This document shows, piece after piece, positions 43,611 to 56,273 of a DNA stretch of 64,000 bases (the first letter of the stretch is position 1; each line of letters opens with the position of its first letter). Where the stretch lies: positions 5,654,000 to 5,717,999 of the forward strand of contig NC_051098.1 in the NCBI RefSeq assembly GCF_901709675.1. Direction: 5' to 3'. A program made the translations under genes and the position numbers. This stretch comes from Syngnathus acus. Its lineage: Eukaryota; Chordata; Actinopteri; Syngnathiformes; Syngnathidae. The notes under the pieces were generated by a model that saw nothing but the letters and a program-made list of their open reading frames with translations, did not search any database and was not told where the DNA came from.

Positions 43611-46600
43611 CTCAACTTTCACCTCTTTTTACTCACTGAATAAATCAAACTCTACAGGTGCTCTTTGTAGATGTACTGGTTGGAAAACCTTTCTGACATT
43701 TCATAGTTTCCTTAGCTTCTGAATGTTCATAATAGAGTAATTCAATATGCTGATCAACTAAAAAGAAAATGCAATTTTCCAAATGTCAAGACTAGCCCAG
43801 ACAGTTTATTTCTCGCCATGTGAATACCACGACATACCTTCCAAACAACAGCCGCCGATGTGCCGTCATCGGTATGCTTATGCATTTTCCCAGCTTTGTC
43901 ATGAGAGACGCACAGCCATCCTCCCGTGTGTCTTCCAGACTAGCCCAACTATAAACACACAGACAAGAATCTTGTCTGTGACCCTTAGCTCTTATTAATG
44001 GAACTTCAAGAGAAAGGGCGATGTCCAGACCAGGATATGAGAGTGAGCATGTCTCTTTAAAGCTGCCAGCCAAAGTCCAACACAGGGAAGGAATGTTCCG
44101 GGGCCTTAACAAAACCAGATGCCCCAGCTTATGCTCCCTCGCACACATGGTCTGTGTTGTCTACTCTGAGCAGAATTCTTACTTGGAATCACAAATTAAA
44201 CCAAGAACTGAGCAGAGTTTTTTTTGTAGATTCCTTTCAGTGTCTTCTGACTCCTTTGGCCTAATCTCCTTATCTTGTCTGCTCCTCTTTACCTTTGCCC
44301 TTATGCTTGGAAAGCTTTTTCTCACCCTTCAACACTGTTACACCCATACACACACACATACACAGGAAAGACCAAAATGGGATTATTGCACTCTCTCGTG
44401 TACATCCTCTTCTGGTAGCCCTGCCAGTATCTAGCATTAGCGCAATACAACGGTGCATAGAAAGGTTGGACCTTGACTTTGTGTTCCAGGTGTTTCACCT
44501 GCTTGAGCTGCTTGCCAAGGAGTCCTCCAGTCATTCTACATGATTGAGGAGACCTGAATCAAATATATATATAATACAATATCACAATAATACTATTTGA
44601 CTATTTAATATGACAATCAATACTATTTGACTCAAATACTAGCTCATGAGGAGATATTTTTGTTTAACAAGAAACTTTCTGGTTCATCTAGCATTCAAGG
44701 CGTTCAGCATATAAAGCATTCAGACAGGGGCATTCCATTTGTTCCATTCATTCCAGTGGTTGTATTCTGAATAAAACATGAAAATATGATAGCCATTAGT
44801 GGACAAAGGGCATTCTGCCATTTGAATTTTGGGGCACAGTGGAATAATTCCTTCCTTTATTCTATATCTGCATTTTAGACTAAACATAATAAATTCTTTC
44901 TTGGGCACATGGGCTACCCCTACAAAGTTTAATGGAAATAGGTTTTGTGTTTTCCCTAATCTTGCTAACTATCAAAGAAAGAAAGAAGGAAAGAAGGAGA
45001 GACAGAAAGAAACTGTTACGTTGTATTAAGATGGCGTAATGTAGCTTCCTGCTGTGGTAAATGCTCCCTTGTAGTGTGCAAGGCCTTATGGACCTACTTG
45101 TATAAAAAGTGTGCAAGTTACTCTGGTATGGGATACATTTTAAATTGTCAGCAGGAATAGCAATTCTTGTTACATCTAAAGATGCAATACAGAAAAAATG
45201 TTTCAAGGCAGAATAAGATGCAATTGTACTCATTCATTCCATATCTAAAGATTTTACCTATATATTCATTTATAAGGAAATTGTCTCAGAGCAATTCATT
45301 GAACAAGCTATTAAACTAAAAGAGAGTATTTGAATTTAAAAAATAAAATTACTGCTACAAGTAATTTTCATCCATTTGCCAATGTCTAAAAAAAAATCAA
45401 CTTTCCATTTTTCAAATCAATGTGTTAATGGATTTGCTTCAGTACAAGTAAATTTCTCTAAGATGAAACTACTTTTACTGTACAGAAAGAGATCGTCGAC
45501 CACTGAGCCGGAGTCAGGTGACAGTCAAAGGTTGGATGTGTGCGTCGATGGAGCAGAGTCACGCAGGCAGGATAAGGTTGCAACTGCTCTTTGGAAACTA
45601 TAGAAGCACAGCATGTAAAGTCATCAGGCCCTATAGCTGCTGCGTGTGTCGATGAACCTCATCTCATTCTCGCAGCGGTGGTCAGGGAGACAACCCCATA
45701 TGTAGTGTGTGACCGATTCATTTTAACTAGCTTCCAAAGCTGATGAGAGATTGAAACTCATATATTCTACGCCAGGTCCCACTGGAGTGTTTGCATTCTT
45801 TGGAAATAATGCATCATGACAAAGGAGTCATCCTTATTCGGAAACTTTTAATTGATTCCGTTTTCAGGACACTTTCTATGTGGAGCAGGACCACAACCAC
45901 TCTTGCCACATATCAGGGCACAATGGCAACGGAGGCAATCAAAAACTGTCTGTCACATGATACAGAGATTTAGGGCAGCCATTTGACTTGTTTTATTGGG
46001 TTGAGATGGCAGAAGAGGCAGAAAAAAAGAGAGCAAGAGTGAGGATAGAGAGTTTGGGGGTGGGGTGAGAAAAGGATGTGTAACACTTGATAAGCGTAAT
46101 ACTGTGAAGGTGATTAGAAGTAATGATAATCTAACAAATAATGTTATTAGGGACCTCTTTCCAAGCGAAACTACAGCAGATGTAATGGTATTGTTTTGAC
46201 ATTATACAGCAAGCAAAGTGCTTTGCTGTGATGTCTACTGTACACTCCTTTCGTCAAAGCAGCCAGAAGCTCCAAGGCCAGTCCCTGAAGAGGTTTACAA
46301 ACCTCTCCTAAATTCTTCCCTCAGGGTGAAATCATGTGAAAGCTGCTTAGGCAGATTATCCCTGCCTCGACGGCAGCTGGCAATGGGATCCTTGGGAGTG
46401 CACCTGACTCAATACTGACTGTGACGCAACTGAAGCCTGTGGCCCAGCGTGCCGCCACAATCCTCTGTGACCTTTGGCCCTGGAGTGAAAAATGCATTTT
46501 CTTTTGCCTTGGACCTTGCTTTAAAAAACACTCATAACACTGGCTGACTTGGTCACCAATTGGATAAAGCTTTAATATAATCAATGTTTTTATTATTATT

Positions 46601-46990
46601 TTTTAAAATTTCTCTTTTGTTGTTGTTTTTTTAATCTAGTACAAAAACAATTCTTACTCTATGCAACAATCGAAGCTCCACAGTTGAACACAATCCAGCC
46701 TGTCGTACCGTTAATATACTCTATACGCTTTGCCCAGAGTAAAGGCTGCCTGTTCTTAAGGTGCCGTCCTATTCGTGATGTGTATTACACATTGCAGCTG
46801 GTACTTGGCCTGTACTGAGCTCCCAAAATAGACACTCGTTCCAGATGGGTGGGCTGCGAGGTGAAGGAGAAGGAAAGAGCAAAAACGATATGTAGCAAAG
46901 TGAGAGAAAGCTATTGCAAAGCATTGCAGCTGCACCCTTAAATCACTCAATGAGGATCCAGACTGGTGCTTCTCCTAGAAGGCCTGTTAT
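43611..46990. other. Non-coding DNA, no gene seen
   Basis: AT-rich sequence with short tetranucleotide runs (GAAA/GAAG near 44975-45010) and no recognised protein, RNA or repeat family. Confidence 0.4.
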
Positions 46991-46996
46991 GTAATT

Positions 46997-47401
46997 CAGT
47001 TATCTCCAACCGGGTGTGCCGTCACCGTGGCAGTGTTGTTGGGGCAGTGGAAAGTCGTGTAGTTTCAAATAATTGGTCTGAAAATTATTAAATGTATAAA
47101 TATCTTTGTTCACCCATCTATGCCAGTGACGTAAAGAGACAGGCAGAACAATAAAATGTTTTCCATTTGACGGCAAACGATATAATTAACCTGTCCATCC
47201 GTCTGTTGGCATTCATCCAACAACTTGTGACTTCCTTCGAGTATTTTCTGCTTTGTGTTCAATTAAAAAGATGAAGCTTTTAGAGGAAGTGAATTTGTGA
47301 GTATGACTTAAGATAAGGCAATCATTTGGACTTTGTACATTTTGTGAGATTTTTCTTGTCATGGCTGCCCTAGCTGGCTCAGTAAAAGTTGGGAAACACT
47401 G
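46997..47401. mobile_element. hAT-type non-autonomous element with 8-bp TSD
   Basis: A 405-bp element. The left end CAGTTATCTCCAACC is the inverted counterpart of the right end GTTGGGAAACACTG. It is bracketed by an exact 8-bp direct repeat ATGTAATT (46989-46996 and 47402-47409), the target-site length of hAT transposases. No transposase frame is present, so it must have been mobilised in trans. Confidence 0.9.
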
Positions 47402-47448
47402 ATGTAATTGATTGGAAAGTGTGAGTCGTGGCATGGCTGTGACAGCCA

Positions 47449-47470
47449 GACACACACACACACACACACA
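47449..47470. repeat. (CA)n microsatellite
   Basis: Short perfect CA run. Confidence 0.9.
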
Positions 47471-48159
47471 CGCAGCTAACATGTGACAGTTAGAGGTCAG
47501 AGAGTGGATGGCTCAGGCGCACATGCACATACACCACCTCAGAGGTGAATTCATCTTGTGTTCATATATGAAAGGCAAACATACATGTGGGCTGTAAGGG
47601 GAGGGAGCGAGTCGATGTCAACCCAGGAAAGTTAAAAATAACTGAACCCGCACCTTCTAAGATGGTTTTGTCTGGAGTGAGGCTGCTCAGAGTTCAATGA
47701 AACCTGACAACTTAATCCCTTGTAAGAGATTGAAGCAGTGGCAAAATGATGGCACTTGTGTGTTGGTTCCAAATATAATAGATGATTTCATTAAGGCTTA
47801 TTAGCATATGAACACATAAAACGTTTTTTCTTGAAATTGTGGATCGGCAAATGTTGCCTCAAGCCCTTGTTCCTGTTATGAAAAATGATTTTATCTGATT
47901 AAATCTCAAGTCTTGTGCTCTTTAGTGGAGAATGGAGCATTTATTGCTTCTAATGAAGAACAGCATGTGCTTTGAATTTACAAGGACATTGATTTCCCTT
48001 TGCAATATTTTGAACTTTAAGATTTTCATTCTTTTGAGGGGAAAAATCTATATTATGGAACACATGATAAAAGCACAATTAGAAATGTCAAATTTACCTC
48101 AGTTGAGACTTTATTCCACTGAAAACTAGAAATATACGGTATAGCGCCTCATACTTACT

Positions 48160-48160
48160 T

Positions 48161-48217
<57 letters not shown>
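48160..48217. repeat. (TCTG)n microsatellite
   Basis: About 14 tandem TCTG units. Confidence 0.97.
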
Positions 48218-51200
48218 GTCCGTTTCCTTGTCTGTCTACCTCTATTGTGTTAATCTGGTAATGGTCTTTCAATAGACTGTCACTTCTTCTCGTCAGACCT
48301 TAGGTGTAGCTCTTGCACCTTATTCAGGTGTTATCCATGTGTTTCCTAACAGCCAGATGATTTGTCTTTAAGTCACCACCAGGTTAAATCTATTGGGATC
48401 AGACAGGATGGCCACTGAACAGCACCATTTAATCTCTTGACCTAGTCCAGACAAACAAGATTAGACCAAATTGTTGAGCGGGGATATACTCACCTTGTGT
48501 TGTCCCTACTTCACTTGCATTCAATTTCCCTCTTCCCCTCTCTCCTACTCCCCGTCGGCCCTTAAGGAAAGGTCAATAGGGCCCCGTCACATATCTCATC
48601 TGGGAGCACCAGAACTATTTTGGCCAATGAGCCGTAGCAAGCGCACGGGCTGGGTTGTGCAATCGCATGAAATCAGATCTCCAAGTACAGGAAGTGATAG
48701 CGAGAGGCCATGAGCAATAAATAATGGATGAGCTTGACAGTTTATCCCACCAAATATTAATTAAACTTGATATTAGTTATGCATTCAATTGTGAAGACAA
48801 TATAATGGTAGATTTAACTAATTTTGAACCCATACAAATGTAAATTATGATATTTAAGTACATATATTGTGATATAAGTGTAGACTTTGCTCCTTTGTGA
48901 GCATCCGCCATATTTGATGACATCCATAAACCAACACAGGTCAACTTGACCGAATGTCATAAAGTGACAGCCTTTAATCAACTTTAATGCCTGTTTTTCA
49001 CAGTTTACACACAGATATGGAAAATAGATTGGCTTCAAAAATAATATTTGTACTTCTTAAATCTGACAATCTGTTTTTGCTTTGAATTTGATGAATTTGA
49101 ATAGTTTGGCCTTTGGAGAGCTTTTACCTGATGTTACCCATTAAAGACATGACGTCAACAGTCATTGTATATTAAATCGAATGATAATTCCACTGAATCA
49201 AACTGAATTGAATGGTTCCACTTCAAAATGCACCATTCATGAATCATATTGTTCCCCATGTATCAAGGTCTGTATTGAGACTATCATATGCTTCTTTTGC
49301 TGTCCTTGGGAATCAGACAGGAATCTATATATGTCCAATATGATGAAGGGAAATAGGATTATATCAACTGTGCGTTGTATGAGGTCAATGAGCTAACAGC
49401 GGGGACACAGGCTACTTGTCTTCTCTTTAGAGTGCCTCATCAAAACAATGCTGTCAATCACTGCAGACATTTAAATCCTGCCATAGGTGTGCCTTTTATA
49501 TGAAACTATTGATGGCAACCACATTCAAAATCTTTGATTATCCTGATCTTACCCTAATATAATTTCCAAATTTTGGGGCTGTGGAGCGTCTGCAGTAATG
49601 TTGTGTAAATGCATGAACCACATCACCGTGTTGCATGCATTTAGCCTTTGTCCTGGCTGCTATGTGTTCTGGTATGCAGCTAAAGGTCGAGCCCCGGTGG
49701 AGAGCGGCCTGGCAGGGGCCCGGTCAGGGGGCGCTGGAGCTAAGAAATACTGCAACAGCCAAGACCAACATTACGGTGGAGCATCACAAGCAACTGTAGA
49801 CAAAGGCTACCGACTGAAAGAATAGTCGCTATACGGGTATATACAGAATGAGTTTTGTGGTTGGGTTTCAGAGGCTGCAAGTGGGAACGCAGGTTTAAAG
49901 AGCAGCAAGTAATATGCACACCTTGCGACTCGGAGCAATGTGTTGTTCCAGAAACGTCTCACATGTTGATACCCACGACATGACTTCACAAGACACTTGT
50001 GCAGGCTGTTCCCGAGAATTTTGCAAGTCAGAACAGCTAACACACCAGCTCACACATGCATGCACACACAGCACAGCAGCCCTCCTGTTGGCCCGAATAA
50101 GTACTGCATGGTGTATATATTTTTAAAAAGTCCTTGATAAATATGAAAAAATCCATTGTGGAGAATGGTGGCTTCTTGTCTGACACAAGATCATCACTAT
50201 TACTACGACTTACTCGTACTTTTTGTGATTTTATTTTTCATTGTGTTGTGCCGTGAAACGTTAGTTTTGTAAAAAGTGTGTACCTCAGCTAGTTTTAATG
50301 TTGAGAAAAAATGATTTTGTCACAGTACAGTTTGCTAATCCAAGTCCAAAGGAAAAACTGATGTTTGTTGACATTATCTGAAACTGTTTCTTTGGAAAGT
50401 GTCGTATTTTACTTCACAATCTCCACTTTGCACATGCTCCCTTTCTGTGTTTAATTCATATAATGTGACTTTATTTGTGGAGCTGACACAAATACTTTGC
50501 ACAACCAACCGACCCACCCTCACAACCAGTGGAAACAAACCAAATCAGGTTTCCATTGTGAGCTGGACTGGACTGTACCGTTTGGTGGAAAAGTGAGTTA
50601 CATCATACAAAATAAATGTGGTCAAAAACTCTTTCCTTATACCCTTTCTGTTGTTGACTCCACGTAGAATAATGTGATTGGGCGGCTGCCATTTGTTATG
50701 CAATATAACTTCACGTGTGACCTTGTTCTCCAAAGAATCCACATTGTTGAAATATGTGCTAGTGGAACACTTTAAAGGTTATCTTGAGCCCGTGAACTGG
50801 TTGGGGGTCTGCCAGTTATGTCATTTTCTAAAATCGAAATGAAACAAATGAAAGAAGTGTAGCTCAAGGGAGAATTACTTGTGTGGCAATTGCATGTTGG
50901 AAGTCTTGTGTTGGTCAAATTAGAACATATGAAACTAGGAATTGTATGCGTCCTGCATGTGCTTGCTCGGCTCTAATGTGACAAGGGAAAAAAGAAGCGT
51001 CAGGAAACAACCCCCACACTCCTCACCCTCTCTATCGCTAATCCATATGTGCAACACAAAAGGCTCCCACATTCATCAACATTCAACCGTGTGTGAGTGG
51101 ATGTTGTGCGTCATGGAAGGTGCCTCCCCTGTGTGATACAGTATACATATGAATGAATGGCCTTTACACAGCTAGCTACGCCTCTCCGGGAAATCCATGA

Positions 51201-53329
51201 CTGCACTTTCCACAAATAGAGCATGACTTGCTATAAGTATAACTGATGCATCAGCAGCAGGTTTCCAACGTGACAGTCTGACCATAGTCTCTCCTGATGA
51301 ATGCTTGTGGTTAAACCTGTTCTCAAAAGGTGCGTGTGTTCAGCAAGCCGTCTTATTTGATGACTTGCGCCACTGTGTACCTATTCAAATGCATGTAGCC
51401 AGTGAGTGAGCCATGCAAAGGCAGGGCCACGAAAAGAGGTGCAGGCAGTGTGACGCGAGCATCAATGAGTCAGACTGACACAAAGCCTGAGTCATAGCAT
51501 TGTTTCTTCTCCAACAAGTTGGCTGGATAACTGTTCAATGTGCATATTCGGGATCGCACATGCTACTTCCTGCTGAAAGTTATTACAGCTATGTTTCAGT
51601 TACACGGAAGCAATATGATGATATCGATCTCGCTTTTGAATCAAAAGATTGTATCGTTTTAATAGTGGGGATGACGGAGTAGGCGGTAACCATAGCAACT
51701 CCAAACCTGTCATGTTGTAAGGGCTCAGATAGCATGTTGCTATGTGAAGCAGAGCCATCTTGAAAACTTGGCTTCAGCCCTAAATCCATTTATACTACAT
51801 CAATCCCCCAATGAAATTTTGAATAATCCATCCACATAATGCAATTACTTTTGTTTTGTGTTCATGACAATGTTCCTGAGACAAAATGGACCCTTAATTG
51901 TTGCAAATCATAATCCTAAATATTTTTAATACCAAGTAGACCCCAAGCCTCAATAAAACCTGCCCACTTGAGAAGAAACTCTCATATCAAATGACAAAAT
52001 TAATTTCAAATCAGCTTTATGTGGGGTGTTAGTTTATTCATGCCTTCCTTGAAATTGTTAGTGTTTTGTCACAGATATGATCTGCAGTTTTCAGTCAAGG
52101 CAACAGGAGAAGGAGGGGGAAAAAAGCTACATGACTCAGCAGAAATTATATCATCAAGCTAATTGCTCTGACTATAGTCAGACACGGCAGGGCATCTTTT
52201 TATAATTCATTTCCTAAACAAGGTAACTCAATGTGCTAAATTAAAAGTACATCTAAAAGCATTTATGGTATAAGCAAAACTGTTTTAAAAAAAATTAAAC
52301 ACAGCTTATACTGTTCAGGGTCGCGGATGCTTAACTTCTATTTACCATATTTTCCCAGTTGTTTATTTATAGTACATTGACAAAAACCTACTTATGTATT
52401 TTATAAACATATAAGGAAAGAATGGTCTGACTGGAAGTTTGTTGATGTTGAATCTGGTGTACTGTAATTTTTTGCAGCTACGGCTGCTGTGTATGTGCAA
52501 TATAAATAAAAGTGAGTTAAGTTAAAGATAAACTATTAAATCATTTCCATCATGGTTGTCACTATGTACAAACATCCAGGCTATATTCCCAATACTGCTG
52601 CACTCACAAGAGTGTCCACAAGACGGTCTGAAACCTCTTCATCTGGATGACAGCCAAGTGCATACTGTACCAAAGTGTTACTTAATGCTGTAACACGTCA
52701 GCCGAGGGGAAAAACAAAAAGAGGTCAACCTGATTGGAGGTTGCAGTACAATCCATGGTATAAAGGCCCTATTTGAACACAGATAAACCAGCAACGTTGC
52801 GTGATAGTCCCAAGTGAAGGACCTAAACTATACCTGCAGTGTTGCTTCACAAAAGGAAACGCACGGCGGTACAGTTATGCAAGCATGAGCCATGGTATTC
52901 ACGCACTGGTTCGAAATAAAGCATTAGCCGTGCTCTAAACTACTTGCAGACGTTGCGAAGGAACATTATACGCACATGCACGCATACCCAGGCACAGATA
53001 GGTGGCAGATGCGGAGAAAGAAAGGTCACTGAGTGCATTGGGTAATTGTCTGCTTTTAGTATTCCCCGCATTGTTCACATCACCATATAAATCATTGAAA
53101 TTTCCTCTGGAATGAAAGCAATGTGCACTCCGACATACTTTTTTTTTTTTCTGCTCTTTCATGAAACACACATGTACAAACATGACTGTTCATATTATTA
53201 CACTAATTCTGTTTTGAAAAGTCTGCCTTCACTTAAAAAATATAGAATGGCGGTCAGCCAAGTATAGACGTCCACCAAGCATATCTAAACATGATTTTTA
53301 TTGCTGAAATCATATAATTGAACTCCAAC

Positions 53330-53343
53330 CCTCTAGGTGGCGG
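53330..53343 (+). promoter_or_regulatory. CTCF-type motif upstream of aipl1
   Basis: CCTCTAGGTGGCGG fits the CTCF core consensus if the third position is allowed to be T. It lies about 750 bp upstream of the AIPL1 start codon. Confidence 0.4.
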
Positions 53344-53970
53344 TAATGAAAATGACCACATTTGGAAAAAATTATGCCATAAATGAAAACCATCTAGTGG
53401 CTCGAGGTACTTTGTTACTAAACTGCAGAGTAACAGGCACCAATTTAAGTGGAATTCAGGTCAAAAATGTTGTTTCCAATATTAAAGTCTACATTTCCCA
53501 CTAGTTTAAACATATTTATCCAATTAATATTGCATCGGTGGAATTTAATCATTTGAAACCATCAAAAAGTGCAGACATTTTGACATTCTACTGCCACCTG
53601 CTGTGGCACATTCTGATATTCGCAATACAAACATTTTTTACTTAACTGCCCCTTTATTTCCTCGAGAACATTTCGACAACTATATTAAATGATCTATCCA
53701 TTTTCTACACTGCTTACGGTGTTCAGGGTCGCACGTGAGTTGGAGCCAATAACAACTGATCTCTGGCAGGGTGCTGCATTAATTAGACTAGAGGCCCAAA
53801 TTGGAGGAAATGCTCCTTGCAGTCTAACAACACCATCAAGATGAATTAAATTTGCTTTTAAATAATGCTCGGTATGAACATCATCATATTAGCCACGTCT
53901 TTCTCGATGTTTCCCCAAGCTGACAGTCGGTGTTGATGACGGTTAGACAATCCTATTATCCCTGCCCGAA

Positions 53971-53977
53971 CTAATCC
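53971..53977 (+). promoter_or_regulatory. CRX/OTX-type site upstream of aipl1
   Basis: CTAATCC, the photoreceptor CRX/OTX consensus, lies about 100 bp before the AIPL1 start codon, with related TTATCC and CAATCC words just upstream (about 53949-53961). AIPL1 is a photoreceptor gene, so a CRX input here is expected. Confidence 0.5.
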
Positions 53978-54076
53978 TCCTGCAGAGATGTACTTTACAC
54001 GCTTATGGACTCACTCATTACACACAACATAAGGTGACAAATATATCAACTAATAAGGCAAAGAAATACGTCAGAT

Positions 54077-56238
54077 ATGCAGGACACGTTTCTGCTTGGG
54101 TTAGAGGGCATCAAGAAGAAGATCTTGCATGGAGGGACTGGAGAAATCCCCAAATTCAGCACTGGGGCAAAGGTAAATGTATTTTTCTATTTTGTTTTAC
54201 TTTATTCTCTGTATTTATTGTACAGTTTAGGATTAAGTGCATTCTCATGTATTCTGTACACTTTAAATGTTGATTGTTTGTAATGATTATTACATTTTTT
54301 AATGTCTCTTCTGGTCAATATTTTTGGAGAGATTGCTAAAAACGATTGATGCTATAACTTCTGGAAATCTGATTTAAGACAATTGTACAAGTGATGTTGC
54401 TGTATTTCACATTGGAGCCAAACAGCCAGTAGAGGGTGATACAGTAACAGAAAAATACTTTAATTGGGCACAATATTTTATATCGATTGCTGCCCATGAC
54501 AGCTGGGAGAGGCTCCAGCACATCCTAGTGTAAAGATAAGCAATTCGCAAAATGGATGGACTCTTTTTTATGAATTTTAGATTTTCTAAAAAATAAAAAT
54601 ACACATTCAAAGGTATAACACATGCTGCACTAAATGTGCGGATGATTTGTTAAAATAATACCACTTCTTTTAATTAGAAATAGTTGTCTATTTTATTTAC
54701 ATATAGTAGCTGTTTAGAAATTATTTTTTGACTTAAAGAAACTCTTTTAAAACAGAAAAACAATCTTACAAGAGGCGCTGGGTTCTTTTTTTGTCCTGAG
54801 TCACTACAAGGGTTGTTGGAGGTTCATCATAAAATACATGTGTCCTGCATACGGAAGTGGAGCGCCTTCAAAGTGTGAGCGAGGCTTCTATGAATGTTCT
54901 TGCACAACACAAATAACTTGGCTGTGTGCTCATACTCTCCTTGGTTGTTATACAACCATTTGCTGGCTTGTTGAATAAATATGCTCATATGTGATGTAAC
55001 ATATTTGTCACATACACACATCATGTTTTTCACAAGAATATGATACAATTAGTCTTTATCGTAACATGTTGGAGTAGCAATACCATTGGTGACTATACAC
55101 AAATGATAAGTTTCCACTTCTTCCCCATTGTAAACATAGTTACCTTGCTATGAGCTCACATTACATGAAAGTCATGGCTAGGTGCTTGTTTTGGTCCAGG
55201 TGACCTTTGACTTCCGTACCACATTGTGTGATGATGAGCGCACGGTGATAGATGACAGCAAAGCTGTGGGCACGCCCATGGAGATAGTAATTGGCAACAT
55301 GTTCAAACTGGACATCTGGGAATCGCTGCTGGCCTCCATGAGAATCGGAGAGGTGGCCGAGTTCTGGTGTGACACTATTGTGAGTAGAACAACAATACAC
55401 ATGTTGAGTTTCTCTCCTTCACATATAATTTTTTAAAGACACTTGCAATTCTTAAATACGGAGCTAGGTCACAGATGAAGTTGTGAAAAGACAGTTAGAA
55501 GTACTGTCTTCTTCATTTATTAGGGTGAAGTGATGGGAAAATGAAGCTTCATATTACATAGTGAACCAGTGTTGTATTTTTTGACTCCTCTCGATGGGAC
55601 TCTGTTCAACATTGGGCTGATTAGAGACTAACTTGCCATTTCTTAAACCCCTTTCTTTAAATCAACAGTGCCATCTACATGTAGACAAGTCAGAAAATAC
55701 AACTGGTTCATGAAGCAAACTTGAAGCTTCATTTTTACAAATTAGAAAAAAAAGAGAAGAAATGAAAAAACAATTTTGTCATCGCAATAAAGTAGCCAGT
55801 AGTGTTATGGTGATTGTATATGTACATGATAATAAATTTATTCTATTGGTAGAAAAATGTATGACGTTATGTTTAATTATCCGGTATTCATTTAATATTT
55901 ATGTAAAACAACTTTTGTCATACGTTTATCTAAATAGTTTCACATTGACACTTGCCTGTAAGTGTCTTGCGCAAACTACAAAAATATTTGCCATGTTGTG
56001 TAAAGACAATTTTGGGTGGGGGCGAAATGTGATCATGTGTGCACATGTAAGTATGTGTGTGGGTGTTTGAGAGAGAGCGAGACATATGGGTGGAGAGGAA
56101 AACTGTCATTAATCCGCAGCAGTCTCACTTTTGCCTAATCGGCTCGGATTCCTGATGACTCAGCAATACTGCCATTCCTCTGCTCTGATTAGATGTGAAG
56201 GGGCTCAGAGTGTTTAGTCCCTTCTCTGACCGACTCTC

Positions 56239-56273
<35 letters not shown>

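Larger units (their letters stand above)
47471..53960. other. Non-coding DNA upstream of aipl1
   Basis: No gene recognised. It contains a (TCTG)n tract, an isolated GC-rich island near 49685-49745 with a CTCF-core-like AGGGGGCGC, a LINE/SINE-like tail at about 52495-52520 ('gcaatataaataaaagtgag') and a short antisense SINE fragment at about 53698-53775. A CTCF-type motif lies at 53330-53343. Confidence 0.4.
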
